64,000 nucleotides of DNA from Metabacillus bambusae (GTDB lineage: Bacteria > Bacillota > Bacilli > Bacillales > Bacillaceae): contig NZ_JAGDEL010000004.1 in NCBI RefSeq assembly GCF_017497975.1, positions 1-64,000 on the forward strand, given 5' to 3'. Both the position numbers and the translations under genes were made by a program. Shown here in pieces: positions 36,303 to 45,057 of the stretch. Numbering within the stretch: position 1 is the stretch's first letter; the number at the start of each line of letters is the position of its first letter. The notes under the pieces were generated by a model. It was not told the origin of the DNA, did no database searches, and was given only the letters and a program-made list of their open reading frames with translations.

Positions 36303-37186
36303 AGTTTTTGAGCCTCATGTTCATGGTGATGATGATGGTGGTGATGACCATGGTCGTGATCATGATGATGGTGATGATCAATATGCTCCATCGCCTCAAT
36401 TCGATAGACACATGTATCACAGTTCATTTTCACTTCACCAAGCAACGCCTCTTGAATTCGGTCGTTAATAATGGTTTTTAATCTTGAATGGAACCCGAAA
36501 TAACCGGCAAGCTTGAACTCAATCCCTGGATGTTCTTGCTCAAACTCTTCGATCATGTTTTCAAGGCGTTTGATTAAAATGCCGGTAAAAAGAAAATAGG
36601 GAAGGATGACGATCCTTTTCGCTCCTAACTTGATACAGCGTTCAACGCCTTCTTTAATTAAAGGATCAGTTACACCCATAAAAGCAGGCTCCACAAATTT
36701 GTAGTTTAGCTTTTCCCATAATAGGCGAGTAATTTTATATAAATCACTATTTGCATCAGGGTCACTACCCCCTCGGCCTAATAAAATGACAGCTGTGTCA
36801 GGATCTTCTTCATTTATTTTCTCGCCGACTTCTTCTAAACGACTTTTACAAATTTCCATTACTTCCTCATGAATGCCGAACGGTCTCCCATAAGTAAACG
36901 AAACATGAGGGTATTTCTCCTTTGCCTCATCAATCGCCGCTGGAATATGAATTTTTGAATGCCCAGCTGCAAGTAGCATAAGTGGAATGACAAAAACACT
37001 TGTCGCACCCTTTTCCACGCATGTTTGAATGCCTTGATCAATAGTTGGCCTTTCAAACTCTAAAAAACACGTTTCGACTAAAAGCTCTGAATCTAGCTGT
37101 GGCTTTAATGCTTCAATGGTTTGCCTTACCTGTTCATTTCCTTCTGGGTCTCTACTTCCGTGTCCTACTAGTAAAACTGCTTTCAT
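36299..37186 (-). CDS. cbiX: Sirohydrochlorin cobaltochelatase CbiX, His-rich C-terminus
   Basis: 295 residues of the long CbiX type: two chelatase repeats, the first with LLVGHGSRDPEGNEQVRQTI and the active-site His in AAGHSKIHIPAAI, the second from AVILLGRGGSDPDANSDL. The C-terminus has a Cys pair (NCDTCVYR) and a tail with runs of five and eight histidines. The B. megaterium enzyme has a related Fe-S motif and His-rich tail. It inserts Co2+ into sirohydrochlorin; the tail may store or buffer cobalt. Confidence 0.95.
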   Translation of the reverse strand: MKAVLLVGHGSRDPEGNEQVRQTIEALKPQLDSELLVETCFLEFERPTIDQGIQTCVEKGATSVFVIPLMLLAAGHSKIHIPAAIDEAKEKYPHVSFTYGRPFGIHEEVMEICKSRLEEVGEKINEEDPDTAVILLGRGGSDPDANSDLYKITRLLWEKLNYKFVEPAFMGVTDPLIKEGVERCIKLGAKRIVILPYFLFTGILIKRLENMIEEFEQEHPGIEFKLAGYFGFHSRLKTIINDRIQEALLGEVKMNCDTCVYRIEAMEHIDHHHHHDHDHGHHHHHHHHEHEAQKL

Positions 37187-37207
37187 ATGCCTCTCCCCTA
37201 TCCCTAT

Positions 37208-38848
37208 TTAATCTCCACATGGAGCTGGTTCAATTTCAATCTTTGGTGTCATGTCTTTATATGTATAGCCTTGAATATTACCAACACGTTTAAAATATTT
37301 AAATAATCTCTCATTTGGATGGCCTTTTTCTTTGTATTCATAAACAATATTTTCAATAACCTCGACGATTTTGTCTGGCTCTATCCCTTCCGCTACAGGC
37401 TGACCAGCGTGAGCTGTTCTTCCTACTGTTTTAGCACCTAAGAATAAATCGTATTTCCCTTTTCTAAAGATGATACCAATGTCTTCATTTACGGCGCCAA
37501 AACATGCCATACCGCAGCCGTTGAAGCCAAGTTTTAACTCCTTAGGTAAATCAAGTCCGCCTAGTTTTTGATGGAGCTCTTCCGCATGAGGGATCGAATC
37601 CTTCTTTTCCCCTTCACAGAAATCACATGCTTTTAATTGAAAAACATCACCGATTGGTTCTAATAGAAAACCAACATCACCTAACTTTTCCGTGATAACA
37701 TCTGGTTCACTAGTTGGGATTCTTAAAATAATTTGGTGGTGTGGTGTATATTCCATTGAGCCCTCGCTACCAACCACCTCGGCAAGTGTCATCATTTGCT
37801 GTGGTGTAAACTTCTTATTGGCAATACCAGGGCTAACAGCCAATTCAAAAATTGAGGTTACCGTGTTAGTCACTGGAATTTGTTCATATAGCTGGTTTTC
37901 GTTTGCTGACTTATTCGTAACACGGTCCACTTTTTGAAGAGCCTCTAGAGCAATTTGTAATGAGCTTTCGTCATTTTTTTTCGACTTAGCTTTTTTGGTT
38001 GGGGCCATATCGTTAACCCCTTTATGAAGCGCCCAAGGTTCGTTTTCGTGTCTAAGACGTTCATGTGGCTTTAATCGCTGCTCAGATGTACTTAACGTGT
38101 ACTTTCGTTGATAGCCTCTAGGGGTGATCATTTTATTGTCATATAATAATGTTGTTGAATTCCCAATTACAACGGTTGTAAGCATTCCGATATCATGATC
38201 AAGCATATGTTCAAGGTCGGTGATGACGATTTGTTGTCGATCCCGATAGGCGCTTTTGACAAGTCCCACTGGTGTAGATGGTGATCTATAGTTTAATAGG
38301 ATTCTTTGTGCTTCTTGAATTTGTCTAGTCCGGCGACCGCTCTTTGGGTTATAAAGTGTAACAACAAAATCTGCTTGTCCCGCTGCATCGATCCGCTTTT
38401 CGATTAAATCCCACGGGGTTAAATGATCACTTAGACTAATCGTGCAAGCATCATGCATGATAGGTGCTCCTAATAGGGAGGCACAGGAATTAATCGCCGA
38501 AATTCCTGGAATTACCTCTACGCTAACACCTTCGGCTTCCTTCCAGCCTTTTTCAATCAATACTTCATAGACAAGTCCTGCCATTCCATACACTCCAGCA
38601 TCACCGCTTGAAATAACCGCTACCGTTTTCCCTTCTTCAGCAAGGCGGACCGCTGCTTGGGCGCGGCTTACTTCCTCTGACATTCCAGTACTAATAATCT
38701 CTTGATTTGTTAATAAATCTTGAATGAGTTCAACATATGTTTTGTATCCGATTATACAATCGCTCTCTTGTATGGCATCTTGAGCCCTTTTTGTCATATG
38801 CTCAAAGCTTCCGGGTCCAAAACCAATAACAAGTAACTTTCCTAGCAA
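37208..38848 (-). CDS. cbiH60: Precorrin-3B C17-methyltransferase with Fe-S domain, CbiH60
   Basis: 546 residues from TTG at 38848, eight bases after GGAGGA. Residues 1-245 are the CbiH methyltransferase (VIGFGPGSFEHMTKRAQDAI, ISSGDAGVYGMAGLVYEVL). After a charged linker (KKAKSKKNDESS) comes a nitrite/sulfite-reductase-like half domain with CDFCEGEKKD and LGFNGCGMACFGAVNE, whose cysteines would bind a 4Fe-4S cluster. It contracts the ring at cobalt-precorrin-3. The fused form is the B. megaterium CbiH60 type. Confidence 0.94.
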   Translation of the reverse strand: MLGKLLVIGFGPGSFEHMTKRAQDAIQESDCIIGYKTYVELIQDLLTNQEIISTGMSEEVSRAQAAVRLAEEGKTVAVISSGDAGVYGMAGLVYEVLIEKGWKEAEGVSVEVIPGISAINSCASLLGAPIMHDACTISLSDHLTPWDLIEKRIDAAGQADFVVTLYNPKSGRRTRQIQEAQRILLNYRSPSTPVGLVKSAYRDRQQIVITDLEHMLDHDIGMLTTVVIGNSTTLLYDNKMITPRGYQRKYTLSTSEQRLKPHERLRHENEPWALHKGVNDMAPTKKAKSKKNDESSLQIALEALQKVDRVTNKSANENQLYEQIPVTNTVTSIFELAVSPGIANKKFTPQQMMTLAEVVGSEGSMEYTPHHQIILRIPTSEPDVITEKLGDVGFLLEPIGDVFQLKACDFCEGEKKDSIPHAEELHQKLGGLDLPKELKLGFNGCGMACFGAVNEDIGIIFRKGKYDLFLGAKTVGRTAHAGQPVAEGIEPDKIVEVIENIVYEYKEKGHPNERLFKYFKRVGNIQGYTYKDMTPKIEIEPAPCGD

Positions 38849-38895
38849 TGAATATTCCTCCTTTTAAAAAACGTATCAAGTTCTCGTATCTGAAA

Positions 38896-39276
38896 CTAAA
38901 TTTTGCTTTTTTGTTTATCTATTCCAACAATAGATTTTGAATGTTCAGGAGCGGCAAAACGCTGTTGATCATATGTGTAAATCACACTTTCTTCTACGAC
39001 TTTTCCACCTACAAGGTGATCATGGACAATTTCTTTTGCTAAATCAGGGGAAGCTGCCTTGTACCAAACGCCCTCAGGATATACCACGAGAACACAAGCA
39101 TCCTTACATCTTCCATTACAGCGCGTTCTTGTTGTGTGGATTTTATGGTCCATTTCTAAGTTTGTAATTTCCTCCCTGATCGCCAGTGTTACTTCCTCGC
39201 CACCCTTTCTCATACAGCTACTTCCATTGCATATTAGGACATGGTGTTGTGTTTCGGTTAAGTTCCAAGTCGTCAT
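38896..39276 (-). CDS. cbiW: CbiW, thioredoxin-like (2Fe-2S) ferredoxin
   Basis: 126 residues. Cysteines in LICNGSSCMRKGG and RCNGRCKDACVLVVYPEG give the pattern of 2Fe-2S ferredoxins with a thioredoxin-like fold. CbiW opens the B. megaterium cobI operon just before cbiH60, as here, and is presumed to supply electrons. It is the first gene after the riboswitch leader; the 160-bp repeat copy B lies only 34 bp upstream. Confidence 0.88.
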   Translation of the reverse strand: MTTWNLTETQHHVLICNGSSCMRKGGEEVTLAIREEITNLEMDHKIHTTRTRCNGRCKDACVLVVYPEGVWYKAASPDLAKEIVHDHLVGGKVVEESVIYTYDQQRFAAPEHSKSIVGIDKQKSKI

Positions 39277-39310
39277 CTCAACACTTCCAATCTATTAAAT
39301 TTAGGAAAAA

Positions 39311-39472
39311 AACAAAAGCGCAAGCGCCTTGATCAGCCTCGGGCAAATCAGATGATTTAGAATAGAAGGCGTTCTTTGCCTTCAATTCTAAATTAGCTTA
39401 TGACCTCGAGGGGCTAGGCGCTGGAGCTGGATGTCGTGCGCTTATCCACAGTCAAGAATTTTATAATTTCCT
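39311..39472. repeat. 160-bp interspersed repeat, copy B (type II)
   Basis: Starts AACAAAAGCGCAAGCGCC. Central stem ATTTAGAATAGAAGGCG against GCCTTCAATTCTAAAT; right part GACCTCGAGGGGCTAGGCG; ends TTTTATAATTTCCT. It is almost identical to copy E (52439). It sits inside the transcribed leader between the riboswitch terminator and cbiW. Confidence 0.85.
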
Positions 39473-39484
39473 GAACGATAAAAA

Positions 39485-39512
39485 ATGCACCACTATATAG
39501 GTAGAGGTGCAT
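39485..39512 (-). terminator. Terminator of the proximal cobalamin riboswitch
   Basis: On the minus strand ATGCACC pairs with GGTGCAT and is followed by TTTTT. It lies between the aptamer and cbiW and is the likely OFF structure. Confidence 0.75.
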
Positions 39513-39588
39513 AAAAAATACAGCTACTAAAATAGCATTTTTCACTACACGTCTACCTATATGCCCGTAGGTATCAGTTATGAAAAAA

Positions 39589-39741
39589 AGGTAGGTCTCC
39601 TGACTAAGGGTCATAGCTTTTTTACGTCTTCCCAACTAGAATCAGTGACATTGTGTAAAAAAGCTCACCATAACAGTGGCGGGTACCGTGTCGGCTTTTC
39701 ACCGACTTCCCTATTAAGCACAACAAGTTGTCATGCACCTT
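39589..39741 (-). ncRNA. Cobalamin riboswitch, proximal copy
   Basis: Minus strand: P1 arms AAGGTGCAT/GACCTACCTT, the core GGGAAGTCGGTGAAAAGCCG, GGTACCCGCCACTGT (B12-box region), TGGGAAGACG and AGTCAGGAGACC. All are hallmarks of the cobalamin aptamer. It controls cbiW and the downstream operon, with the terminator at 39485-39512. Confidence 0.95.
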
Positions 39742-39820
39742 TTTCTCAATATATTAAATTACTCATCTTAACGTATTACTGAATTTAACAAAATATGTCC
39801 ATTTTAAAAATATCAAAGGT

Positions 39821-39983
39821 ACAAAAGCGAAAGCGCCTTGAACAGCCTCGGGCAAATCAGACGCTTAAGAATAGAAGGTGTTCTTTACCTTCAATTCTTA
39901 AGTGGCTGTAGACCCAAGAGGGGCTAGGCGCTGGAGCTGGATGCCTAGCGCTTGTCCACAGTACTAGAATTTTATAATTTCCT
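39821..39983. repeat. 160-bp interspersed repeat, copy C (type I)
   Basis: Central stem CTTAAGAATAGAAGGTG against ACCTTCAATTCTTAAG; GCTAGGCG paired with GCCTAGCGC; ends TTTTATAATTTCCT. It lies between the two riboswitches. Confidence 0.85.
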
Positions 39984-39990
39984 ATACAGG

Positions 39991-40155
39991 AACAAAAGCT
40001 CAGGGCGCCTTGACAGCCTCGGGCAAATCAGTCGCTAATGAATAGAAGGTGTTTTTTTACCTTCAATTCATGAGTGGCTGTAGACCCAAGAGGGGCTAGG
40101 CGCTAGAGCTGATGCCTAGCGCTTATCCACAGTACTAGGAATTTTATAATTTCCT
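39991..40155. repeat. 160-bp interspersed repeat, copy D (type I)
   Basis: Direct neighbour of copy C, seven bases away and in the same orientation. The 5' arm is diverged (AAAAGCTCAGGGCGCC); the central stem is ATGAATAGAAGGTG against ACCTTCAATTCAT. Confidence 0.85.
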
Positions 40156-40167
40156 AGACAACAAAAA

Positions 40168-40193
40168 ATCCGCTCAGGTTTAACTGAGCGGAT
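40168..40193 (-). terminator. Terminator of the distal cobalamin riboswitch
   Basis: Perfect ten-base arms ATCCGCTCAG/CTGAGCGGAT, followed on the minus strand by TTTTTTG. It is placed between the distal aptamer and repeat D. Confidence 0.88.
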
Positions 40194-40286
40194 GAAAAGG
40201 CAAATAACGAAAGCCTCCAAACTAGAATTGATTTGGTTGCGATCGTCTCACCTTCTCACCTCCCGAAGAAATTGAAACTTTATAAA

Positions 40287-40458
40287 TTAAGACAGGTCTC
40301 CTGACTTGTGCTTCACCCTACTTTAAGTCCTTCCCATATACGCACCTTTTGTTAAAAGCACCATATACAGTGGTCAACTTATTTCGTCCACACTTACAGT
40401 TGCGGGGACAGTTCTGGAATTTCACCAGATTCCCTATTAAGCCTATTTGGCATCTTAA
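40287..40458 (-). ncRNA. Cobalamin riboswitch, distal copy
   Basis: Minus strand: P1 arms TTAAGATGCC/AGACCTGTCTTAA, the core AATAGGGAATCTGGTGAAATT, GTCCCCGCAACTGTA, GGGAAGGAC and AAGTCAGGAGACC. A full aptamer followed by its own terminator at 40168-40193 but by no gene before the second riboswitch. Confidence 0.95.
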
Positions 40459-40790
40459 TTTACTGCTTTTATAATGATAGAATATTTCTAACATGAATAT
40501 TTAATGTCAATAGCTATAATCATATAGTAACTTTCGGTATTTTTCAACGAATAGTTGGCGATTAAAAACGGTTGTTCGGTAATAAGTCCTCTGAATCAAT
40601 AAAACTGTAACCTTTGTGTCTGTTGTTAACTTATTTTAATATCCCGAGAACTTTACTCTATCTTAGAGTTATAATTAGTGTTTTTGTTGTGATAACTCAA
40701 CCTTTAGTATCTCACGCATAAGAATTTCTTAATGACTAAAAGGTTCAAATCAAAGAAAAGATTTCAAGGTATTAAACAAGTAAATATGAT
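40459..40790. other. Intergenic, probable cob promoter region
   Basis: Minus-strand transcription of the leader must begin in the first ~100 bp. A TTGACA is present in the minus strand near 40510, but no -10 at standard spacing is convincing. No gene seen. Confidence 0.4.
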
Positions 40791-40868
40791 GAATGTTTAG
40801 GACTGGTTGGAGAAAGTGGTAGAGGAAAAAGTACGCTTGCTAAATTAATTATTAAGATTGAAACAATA
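40791..40868 (+). pseudogene. Remnant of an oligopeptide/nickel ABC ATPase
   Basis: The frame ECLGLVGESGRGKSTLAKLI is the Walker A region of DppF/OppF/NikE-type ATPases. Sequence before and after does not continue in any frame. Only about 25 codons survive. Confidence 0.6.
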
Positions 40869-41127
40869 GCTGCAGTAAGCGCAAGCAGAATTTACTACCT
40901 GTTTTATAATTTTTAACGCTTAGCGCATCCCACTAACTACAATCTTCTGTCACAGCAAAAAGCAAAATGTTTAACAATAATGCTCTGTAAATCTATGGAT
41001 GTTGTTTATATTTTAATGAACCAAAGAATTAAGATTACATTTAAGAAGGCAAGCAAGTTTACACGAGCTTGCCTTTATCTATGTGATGAAGTGTTAAAAA
41101 AGTAGCAGGTTATTGCCTCATTTGGCT
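40869..41127. other. Intergenic with a hairpin
   Basis: No gene seen. Contains the stem-loop at 41047-41076. Confidence 0.5.
41047..41076. terminator. Stem-loop, probable terminator
   Basis: Arms AAGGCAAGC and GCTTGCCTT, nine base pairs; T-tracts on either side are modest, so direction is unclear. Confidence 0.5.
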
Positions 41128-41340
41128 TCAGAACTTCTTTTCAGGGAAGTTAAATTCTTTCTCTTCACTAGTCTTTAAAAAACGAACCATTTTGTCCTCT
41201 AAGTTTTCCTTTGGTTTAAAATTGCCTTTTGGAAGGAAGTCTGTGGAATACCTATCATCTCTTCCCTTACGTGGTGGGCGTTGAAGAATAAGAAGAGGTT
41301 GGTCCCTTAGATATATATATAGCCTTTTTACAATCGATTG
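41128..41340 (-). pseudogene. Possible IS630-type transposase C-terminal remnant
   Basis: The minus-strand frame ends with LLILQRPPRKG, then GNFKPKENLEDKMVRFLKT and FNFPEKKF. The pattern ILQR..G.F...E.LE.K..RF resembles the C-terminus of IS630-family transposases. The frame runs back into the 3' end of the alcohol dehydrogenase remnant without a proper start, so it is a fragment. Identity is a weak inference. Confidence 0.3.
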
Positions 41341-41389
41341 CCGGAAACAGAATCTGTCCACTTTCCATCTATAAAGTTTATAAAGTTTG

Positions 41390-41971
41390 TCATTTAATTT
41401 TAACACCCTCTCCAATAAATGCTTTTTCTAATATTTTAAGTACATCATCTTTCGTTGCATCTACTGGAGTTGTCATCATAGATACTTCTTCTTCTAAGGT
41501 TTCTTCTGCCAACAGGTTAAGTTGTTCTCTTTTTATACCTAATTTATCGAGACTAGGAATCTCTAAAGCTACTGCTAATTTTTTCACTGCTTCTATAGCC
41601 TTTTTGCTTCCTTCTGCTTCGGAAAGATTTTCAGTATTTAACCCCATTGCTTGAGCAATCTCATTATATTTTTTCTGAACGACTGGATCTTGTGCATTAT
41701 ATTCCATTACATAAGGTAAGCCACAAGCATTAGCAACACCATGTGGTAAACCACAATGTGCACTTAGAGGGTGTGCTATTGCATGAACTAAACCAAGTAA
41801 TGCCGAATTAAAAGCATACCCCGCTAACATACTGCCTAAAAGCATATTTGAACGTGCTTCAATATTTCCCCCTTCAATATAAGCCTTCTCAAGATTATTA
41901 AAGATGAGCTCCACAGCTTTTAAAGCGTTTATATCCGCTGGTAAAGAAGCTAATTTTGACGTATAACTATG
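41390..41971 (-). pseudogene. Iron-containing alcohol dehydrogenase, C-terminal half
   Basis: From residue block SYTSKLASLPADINALKA through LAGYAFNSALLGLVHAIAHPL, the metal-ligand His region HCGLPHGVANACGLPYVMEYN, to the natural C-terminus LEKAFIGEGVKI. This is the C-terminal half of a group III iron alcohol dehydrogenase (about 385 residues when complete). The nucleotide-binding N-terminal half is absent, and a stop codon lies just upstream. A GTG at 41914 could start a 174-residue fragment, but it would be inactive. Confidence 0.85.
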
Positions 41972-42211
41972 TTTTTAGTTAATCAGACTTCCTATCATTT
42001 CTAATATTAGATATTCATATTTTTCGAAAACGCTTTCTAAATTTATTATATCATTTTAAAATCATGAATTTAAATACGAAAAATGTTTGTGTTTAATATT
42101 AAAAAAATTAAAGTTTCTGTATGTATTCAATGTGGCAATAAAAGTGTGTAATGTAACAATTAAGATTGCTAATTCCCCCAAAAGTATTTATGTTCGCTAT
42201 TTATATACAGA

Positions 42212-42247
42212 AGAAGGATCAAAAGCATTGTGCTTTTTGATCCTTCT
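42212..42247. terminator. Long stem-loop, terminator-like
   Basis: AGAAGGATCAAAAGCA pairs with TGCTTTTTGATCCTTCT with one bulged T and a 3-base loop. It was possibly the terminator of a lost gene. Confidence 0.6.
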
Positions 42248-42279
42248 ATATTTAAGAGAACTTGGAGTAGGCTCAAGAT

Positions 42280-42316
42280 AAAAGAGGGATGAGAAAATGA
42301 ATTCTAGCCCTCTTTT
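42280..42316 (-). terminator. Stem-loop downstream of the membrane-protein gene
   Basis: AAAAGAGGG and CCCTCTTTT arms with a 19-base loop; on the minus strand it lies after the gene ending at 42382. Confidence 0.5.
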
Positions 42317-42381
42317 ATGCTTTAAATATTCTTTTATAAACAATTTCTATGGTTTAAAACATTGTAATTTCAAAGTTCAAT

Positions 42382-42837
42382 CTAGCGTTCATTCTCAAAG
42401 ACTTTCTCCTGCCACATTTGAAACAGATAAATAGCTAAAGCTACTGCAATCATTATTAAGAATGAATTAAAGTCCGACATTTCACCTGATGCCATCCCAA
42501 GTTTATGTTGTACAGGATACCATAAAAAGCTATACAATCCATCTAGTATTAAATTAACCACTAAATATATCCAGAACTTCCCGTATGTGAATCTAAATAT
42601 CCATATAGTCGCAACTAAATATGCACTGTAAACCCAATGAACAGAAGCAACCTTATCCCATTCAAAAAGCCCTGATTCCTTCCACCAATTGAAATGATAT
42701 GCAGCTTGATATATTAGAGTATTTATTACAGTAACAAATAAAGCAACTGGCATAAATCTACGAAGATTTGAACCACCTATGAAAAATAAGCTTAACCAAG
42801 GTAAGATGAAAAGTGTCCAAGATATAATTTCTTTCAT
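42382..42837 (-). CDS. Membrane protein of unknown function
   Basis: 151 residues from ATG at 42837 (AAGG nine bases upstream). Five hydrophobic segments are separated by short loops; notable blocks are YQAAYHFNWWKESGLFEWDK, HWVYSAYLVATIWIFRFTYG and FLWYPVQHKLGMASGEMSDF. It resembles small multi-pass proteins found in many Bacillaceae, but no function is known to me. It stands alone downstream of tyrS on the same strand; no signal shows co-regulation with it. Confidence 0.75.
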   Translation of the reverse strand: MKEIISWTLFILPWLSLFFIGGSNLRRFMPVALFVTVINTLIYQAAYHFNWWKESGLFEWDKVASVHWVYSAYLVATIWIFRFTYGKFWIYLVVNLILDGLYSFLWYPVQHKLGMASGEMSDFNSFLIMIAVALAIYLFQMWQEKVFENER

Positions 42838-42933
42838 CTTCAACATCCTTCTTTATAGAATAAATTTAGGATCCCCTAAAATATTATTGCTATACTTTTT
42901 GTAAGGACGTTAGTAGAACAAACAGAAACAAAT

Positions 42934-44181
42934 CTACTTCATCTCAATTTTCACAAACTTCCTTTTTCCCACTTGTACAATTAACTCATCTGTTATAGAA
43001 ACTTGTAATTGAGGATCTTCTACTTTATTCCCATTTATCTTTATTCCCCTGTTTTCAATCATTCTTCGCGCTTCACTTTTGGAACTTAGTAATTTTAAGT
43101 CAACAAGTAAATCTAGAATCGATATTTCCTTATCACCTTCCCAAATAACAACCGGAATCTCGTCTGGCATTGTCCCTTTTTGGAAAACGGTAACGAAATG
43201 ATTTTCTGCCTTTTCTGCTTCATTTATTCCGTGGTACATTCTCACAATCGTTTTAGCAAGTAGCATTTTTGCATCTCTAGGATGTAAGACACTTTTCTCT
43301 AAGTCAGCTTTTATTGATTTGATTTTATCTGGTGTAAAATCCGTTATTAATTCAAAGTATTTGCTCATGAGTTCGTCTGGAATTGACATGGATTTCCCAT
43401 ACATTTCTTGGGGGCTCTCATCAATACCAATGTAATTTTTCTTAGACTTAGACATTTTTTCAACACCATCAAGTCCCTCTAACAATGGCATTAACAATGC
43501 AACTTGTTTTTCTTTTCCGAACTTTTCTTGGAAATGTCTACCCATTAAAATATTAAAATGCTGATCGCTTCCACCTAACTCAATATCACTTTCTAACACC
43601 ACTGAATCATATCCTTGCATTAAAGGATAGAAGAATTCGTGGAGTGAAATAGGTTTTCTAAAAGCCATTCTTTCCTCAAAATCATCTCTTTCTAAAAGTC
43701 TAGCTACTGTTATTTTCCCTGCTAATTGAATAACATCCTCAAAATTGAGTTGTGACAACCATTTTGAGTTATAGTGTAGTTCAACTTTTTCCATATCGAT
43801 AACTTTTGCGAATTGCTCAAAGTATGTTTCAGCATTATGCTTCACTTCATCATCTGTTAACTGTTTTCTAGCTACTGATTTCCCTGTTGGGTCACCAATT
43901 TTCCCGGTAAAATCTCCAATAATTAGCTGAATGATATGTCCATTCTCTTGGAATTGTCTCATCTTATTGAGTACAACCGTGTGACCAAGATGTACATCAG
44001 GAGCTGATGGATCTAAACCTAGCTTTATTTTCAATGGACGATTTTCTACTACAGACTTTGTTATTTTCGCTTCTAACTCTTCATTTGGAATAATTTCTTT
44101 CACACCTTGACTGTAAATAGCAAGCTGTCTCTCTACTTCTAATATTTGTTCTTCGGTCAATTTTGCATTTATTTCGCTCAT
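42934..44181 (-). CDS. tyrZ: Tyrosyl-tRNA synthetase (TyrZ type)
   Basis: 415 residues. Class I motifs are HLGH (64-67) and [11 protein letters not shown]; the tyrosine/ATP pocket block is [15 protein letters not shown]; an S4 RNA-binding domain lies at the C-terminus ([33 protein letters not shown]). The sequence follows the TyrZ branch rather than the housekeeping B. subtilis TyrS branch, which has CGFDPTADSLHIGH. A Tyr T-box leader precedes it, and a MarR gene lies directly upstream, an arrangement like B. subtilis ywaE-tyrZ. AGGAGG precedes the ATG. Whether another TyrRS exists in the genome cannot be seen. Confidence 0.93.
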   Translation of the reverse strand: MSEINAKLTEEQILEVERQLAIYSQGVKEIIPNEELEAKITKSVVENRPLKIKLGLDPSAPDVHLGHTVVLNKMRQFQENGHIIQLIIGDFTGKIGDPTGKSVARKQLTDDEVKHNAETYFEQFAKVIDMEKVELHYNSKWLSQLNFEDVIQLAGKITVARLLERDDFEERMAFRKPISLHEFFYPLMQGYDSVVLESDIELGGSDQHFNILMGRHFQEKFGKEKQVALLMPLLEGLDGVEKMSKSKKNYIGIDESPQEMYGKSMSIPDELMSKYFELITDFTPDKIKSIKADLEKSVLHPRDAKMLLAKTIVRMYHGINEAEKAENHFVTVFQKGTMPDEIPVVIWEGDKEISILDLLVDLKLLSSKSEARRMIENRGIKINGNKVEDPQLQVSITDELIVQVGKRKFVKIEMK

Positions 44182-44208
44182 GATTAATCCTCCTTAAATA
44201 AATATAAA

Positions 44209-44239
44209 AAACCACATCCCTAAAAAAGGGACGTGGTTT
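44209..44239 (-). terminator. T-box terminator
   Basis: AAACCACATCCCT and AGGGACGTGGTTT arms, 13 positions with one G-T type mismatch, followed by T-run on the minus strand. It competes with the antiterminator formed with the T-box. Confidence 0.9.
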
Positions 44240-44448
44240 GACTTTTTACACGCGGTACCACCCTTATTGAAGAATAAACATTCTTCCACTCAACGATTAA
44301 CGGCTCGTCCGTTCTATGCTGCATTCTACAACAAAGAAAGCTCAAGGAATGTAATTCATGGTTATCTTTGTGTCGATTCACACCGCCATCGACTCTCTGA
44401 ATACAGGGAGATAACCACTACTGTATTTCCCATCTTAGCTTTTATTTA
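44209..44448 (-). ncRNA. T-box leader with Tyr (UAC) specifier
   Basis: Minus strand: stem I includes the block AGAGAGTCGATGGCGG. The specifier TAC (44353-44351) lies in GAATTACATTCCTTGAGC. The T-box AAGGGTGGTACCGCG is at 44265-44251, followed by the terminator. It begins directly after the MarR stop codon. Confidence 0.95.
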
Positions 44449-44970
44449 TTAAAATTTGTTTTCCCTAATCACTTTTCTAAGTAATTTAGCAAGAAGAGCT
44501 TGTTCATTAACATCCAAACTAGATACAATTTCAACTTCACCAGAATGGAAGCTTGGATATAACTCTTCAATTACTTTTTTTCCTTTTTCAGTTAACAAAA
44601 CAAACGTATTTCTTCTGTCTCTGTTATCAACTTTTCTATAACATAAATCTTTTCTTTCTAGTGTATTTGTTATGTTACTTATTGTGGCCTTTGATACTCC
44701 AGCTGATTCTGCAAGTTTTTTTGTTTCAAGAGAATCCCAAATCCATAAATCATAAAGGATGGAAAATGAAGTCCAGGAAAGTCCGTATTCTGATAGAATT
44801 TCTTGTTCCATTTTATTTCTGAGTCCTTGCGCAACTCTATAAATATTTGTACAAACAGCAATCGACTCTAAATTAAGTGAATCTAATGGTAATTTTGTCA
44901 AAAGACTAATTGTATCTATTTCCTCCGGAAGTAATCCACCGTCTCCGTTATTTTTATGAATATTATTCAC
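44449..44970 (-). CDS. MarR-family regulator (YwaE-like)
   Basis: 173 residues starting at GTG. The winged-helix core shows SWTSFSILYDLWIWDSLETKKLAESAGVSKATISNITNTLERKDLCYRK in register with MarR proteins, and the wing DNRDRRNTFVLLTEKGKKV. It is upstream of the tyrZ T-box, downstream of the MFS exporter. A 20-bp palindrome that also precedes the exporter and the Spo0E-like gene lies 13 bp upstream of its start. It is therefore the probable owner of these operators and autoregulated. The ligand is unknown. Confidence 0.9.
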   Translation of the reverse strand: MNNIHKNNGDGGLLPEEIDTISLLTKLPLDSLNLESIAVCTNIYRVAQGLRNKMEQEILSEYGLSWTSFSILYDLWIWDSLETKKLAESAGVSKATISNITNTLERKDLCYRKVDNRDRRNTFVLLTEKGKKVIEELYPSFHSGEVEIVSSLDVNEQALLAKLLRKVIRENKF

Positions 44971-44982
44971 CTACTCTATTTT

Positions 44983-45002
44983 ATCGTTAGCTATGAAACG
45001 AT
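44983..45002. promoter_or_regulatory. MarR-type operator O1
   Basis: ATCGTTAGCTATGAAACGAT with perfect ATCGTT/AACGAT arms. On the minus strand TTGATA (45010-45005) precedes it by two bases, and a -10-like GATAAA overlaps its far edge, so binding would block the MarR promoter. Confidence 0.8.
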
Positions 45003-45057
45003 AATATCAAAAAAATAAAAAGAAGGCAATATTGTTATTAAATTCAATTAAACAATT

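Larger units (their letters stand above)
41972..42381. other. Intergenic with two strong hairpins
   Basis: No gene supported. It holds the stem-loops at 42212-42247 and 42280-42316. Confidence 0.5.

Noticed and set aside
39414-39635. 73-codon minus-strand frame across the proximal riboswitch and repeat B
   Set aside because: It crosses the terminator and the aptamer's expression platform and matches no protein; the RNA structures explain the sequence.
42087-42281. 64-codon plus-strand frame
   Set aside because: Covers a strong terminator-like hairpin and has no ribosome binding site or recognisable protein.
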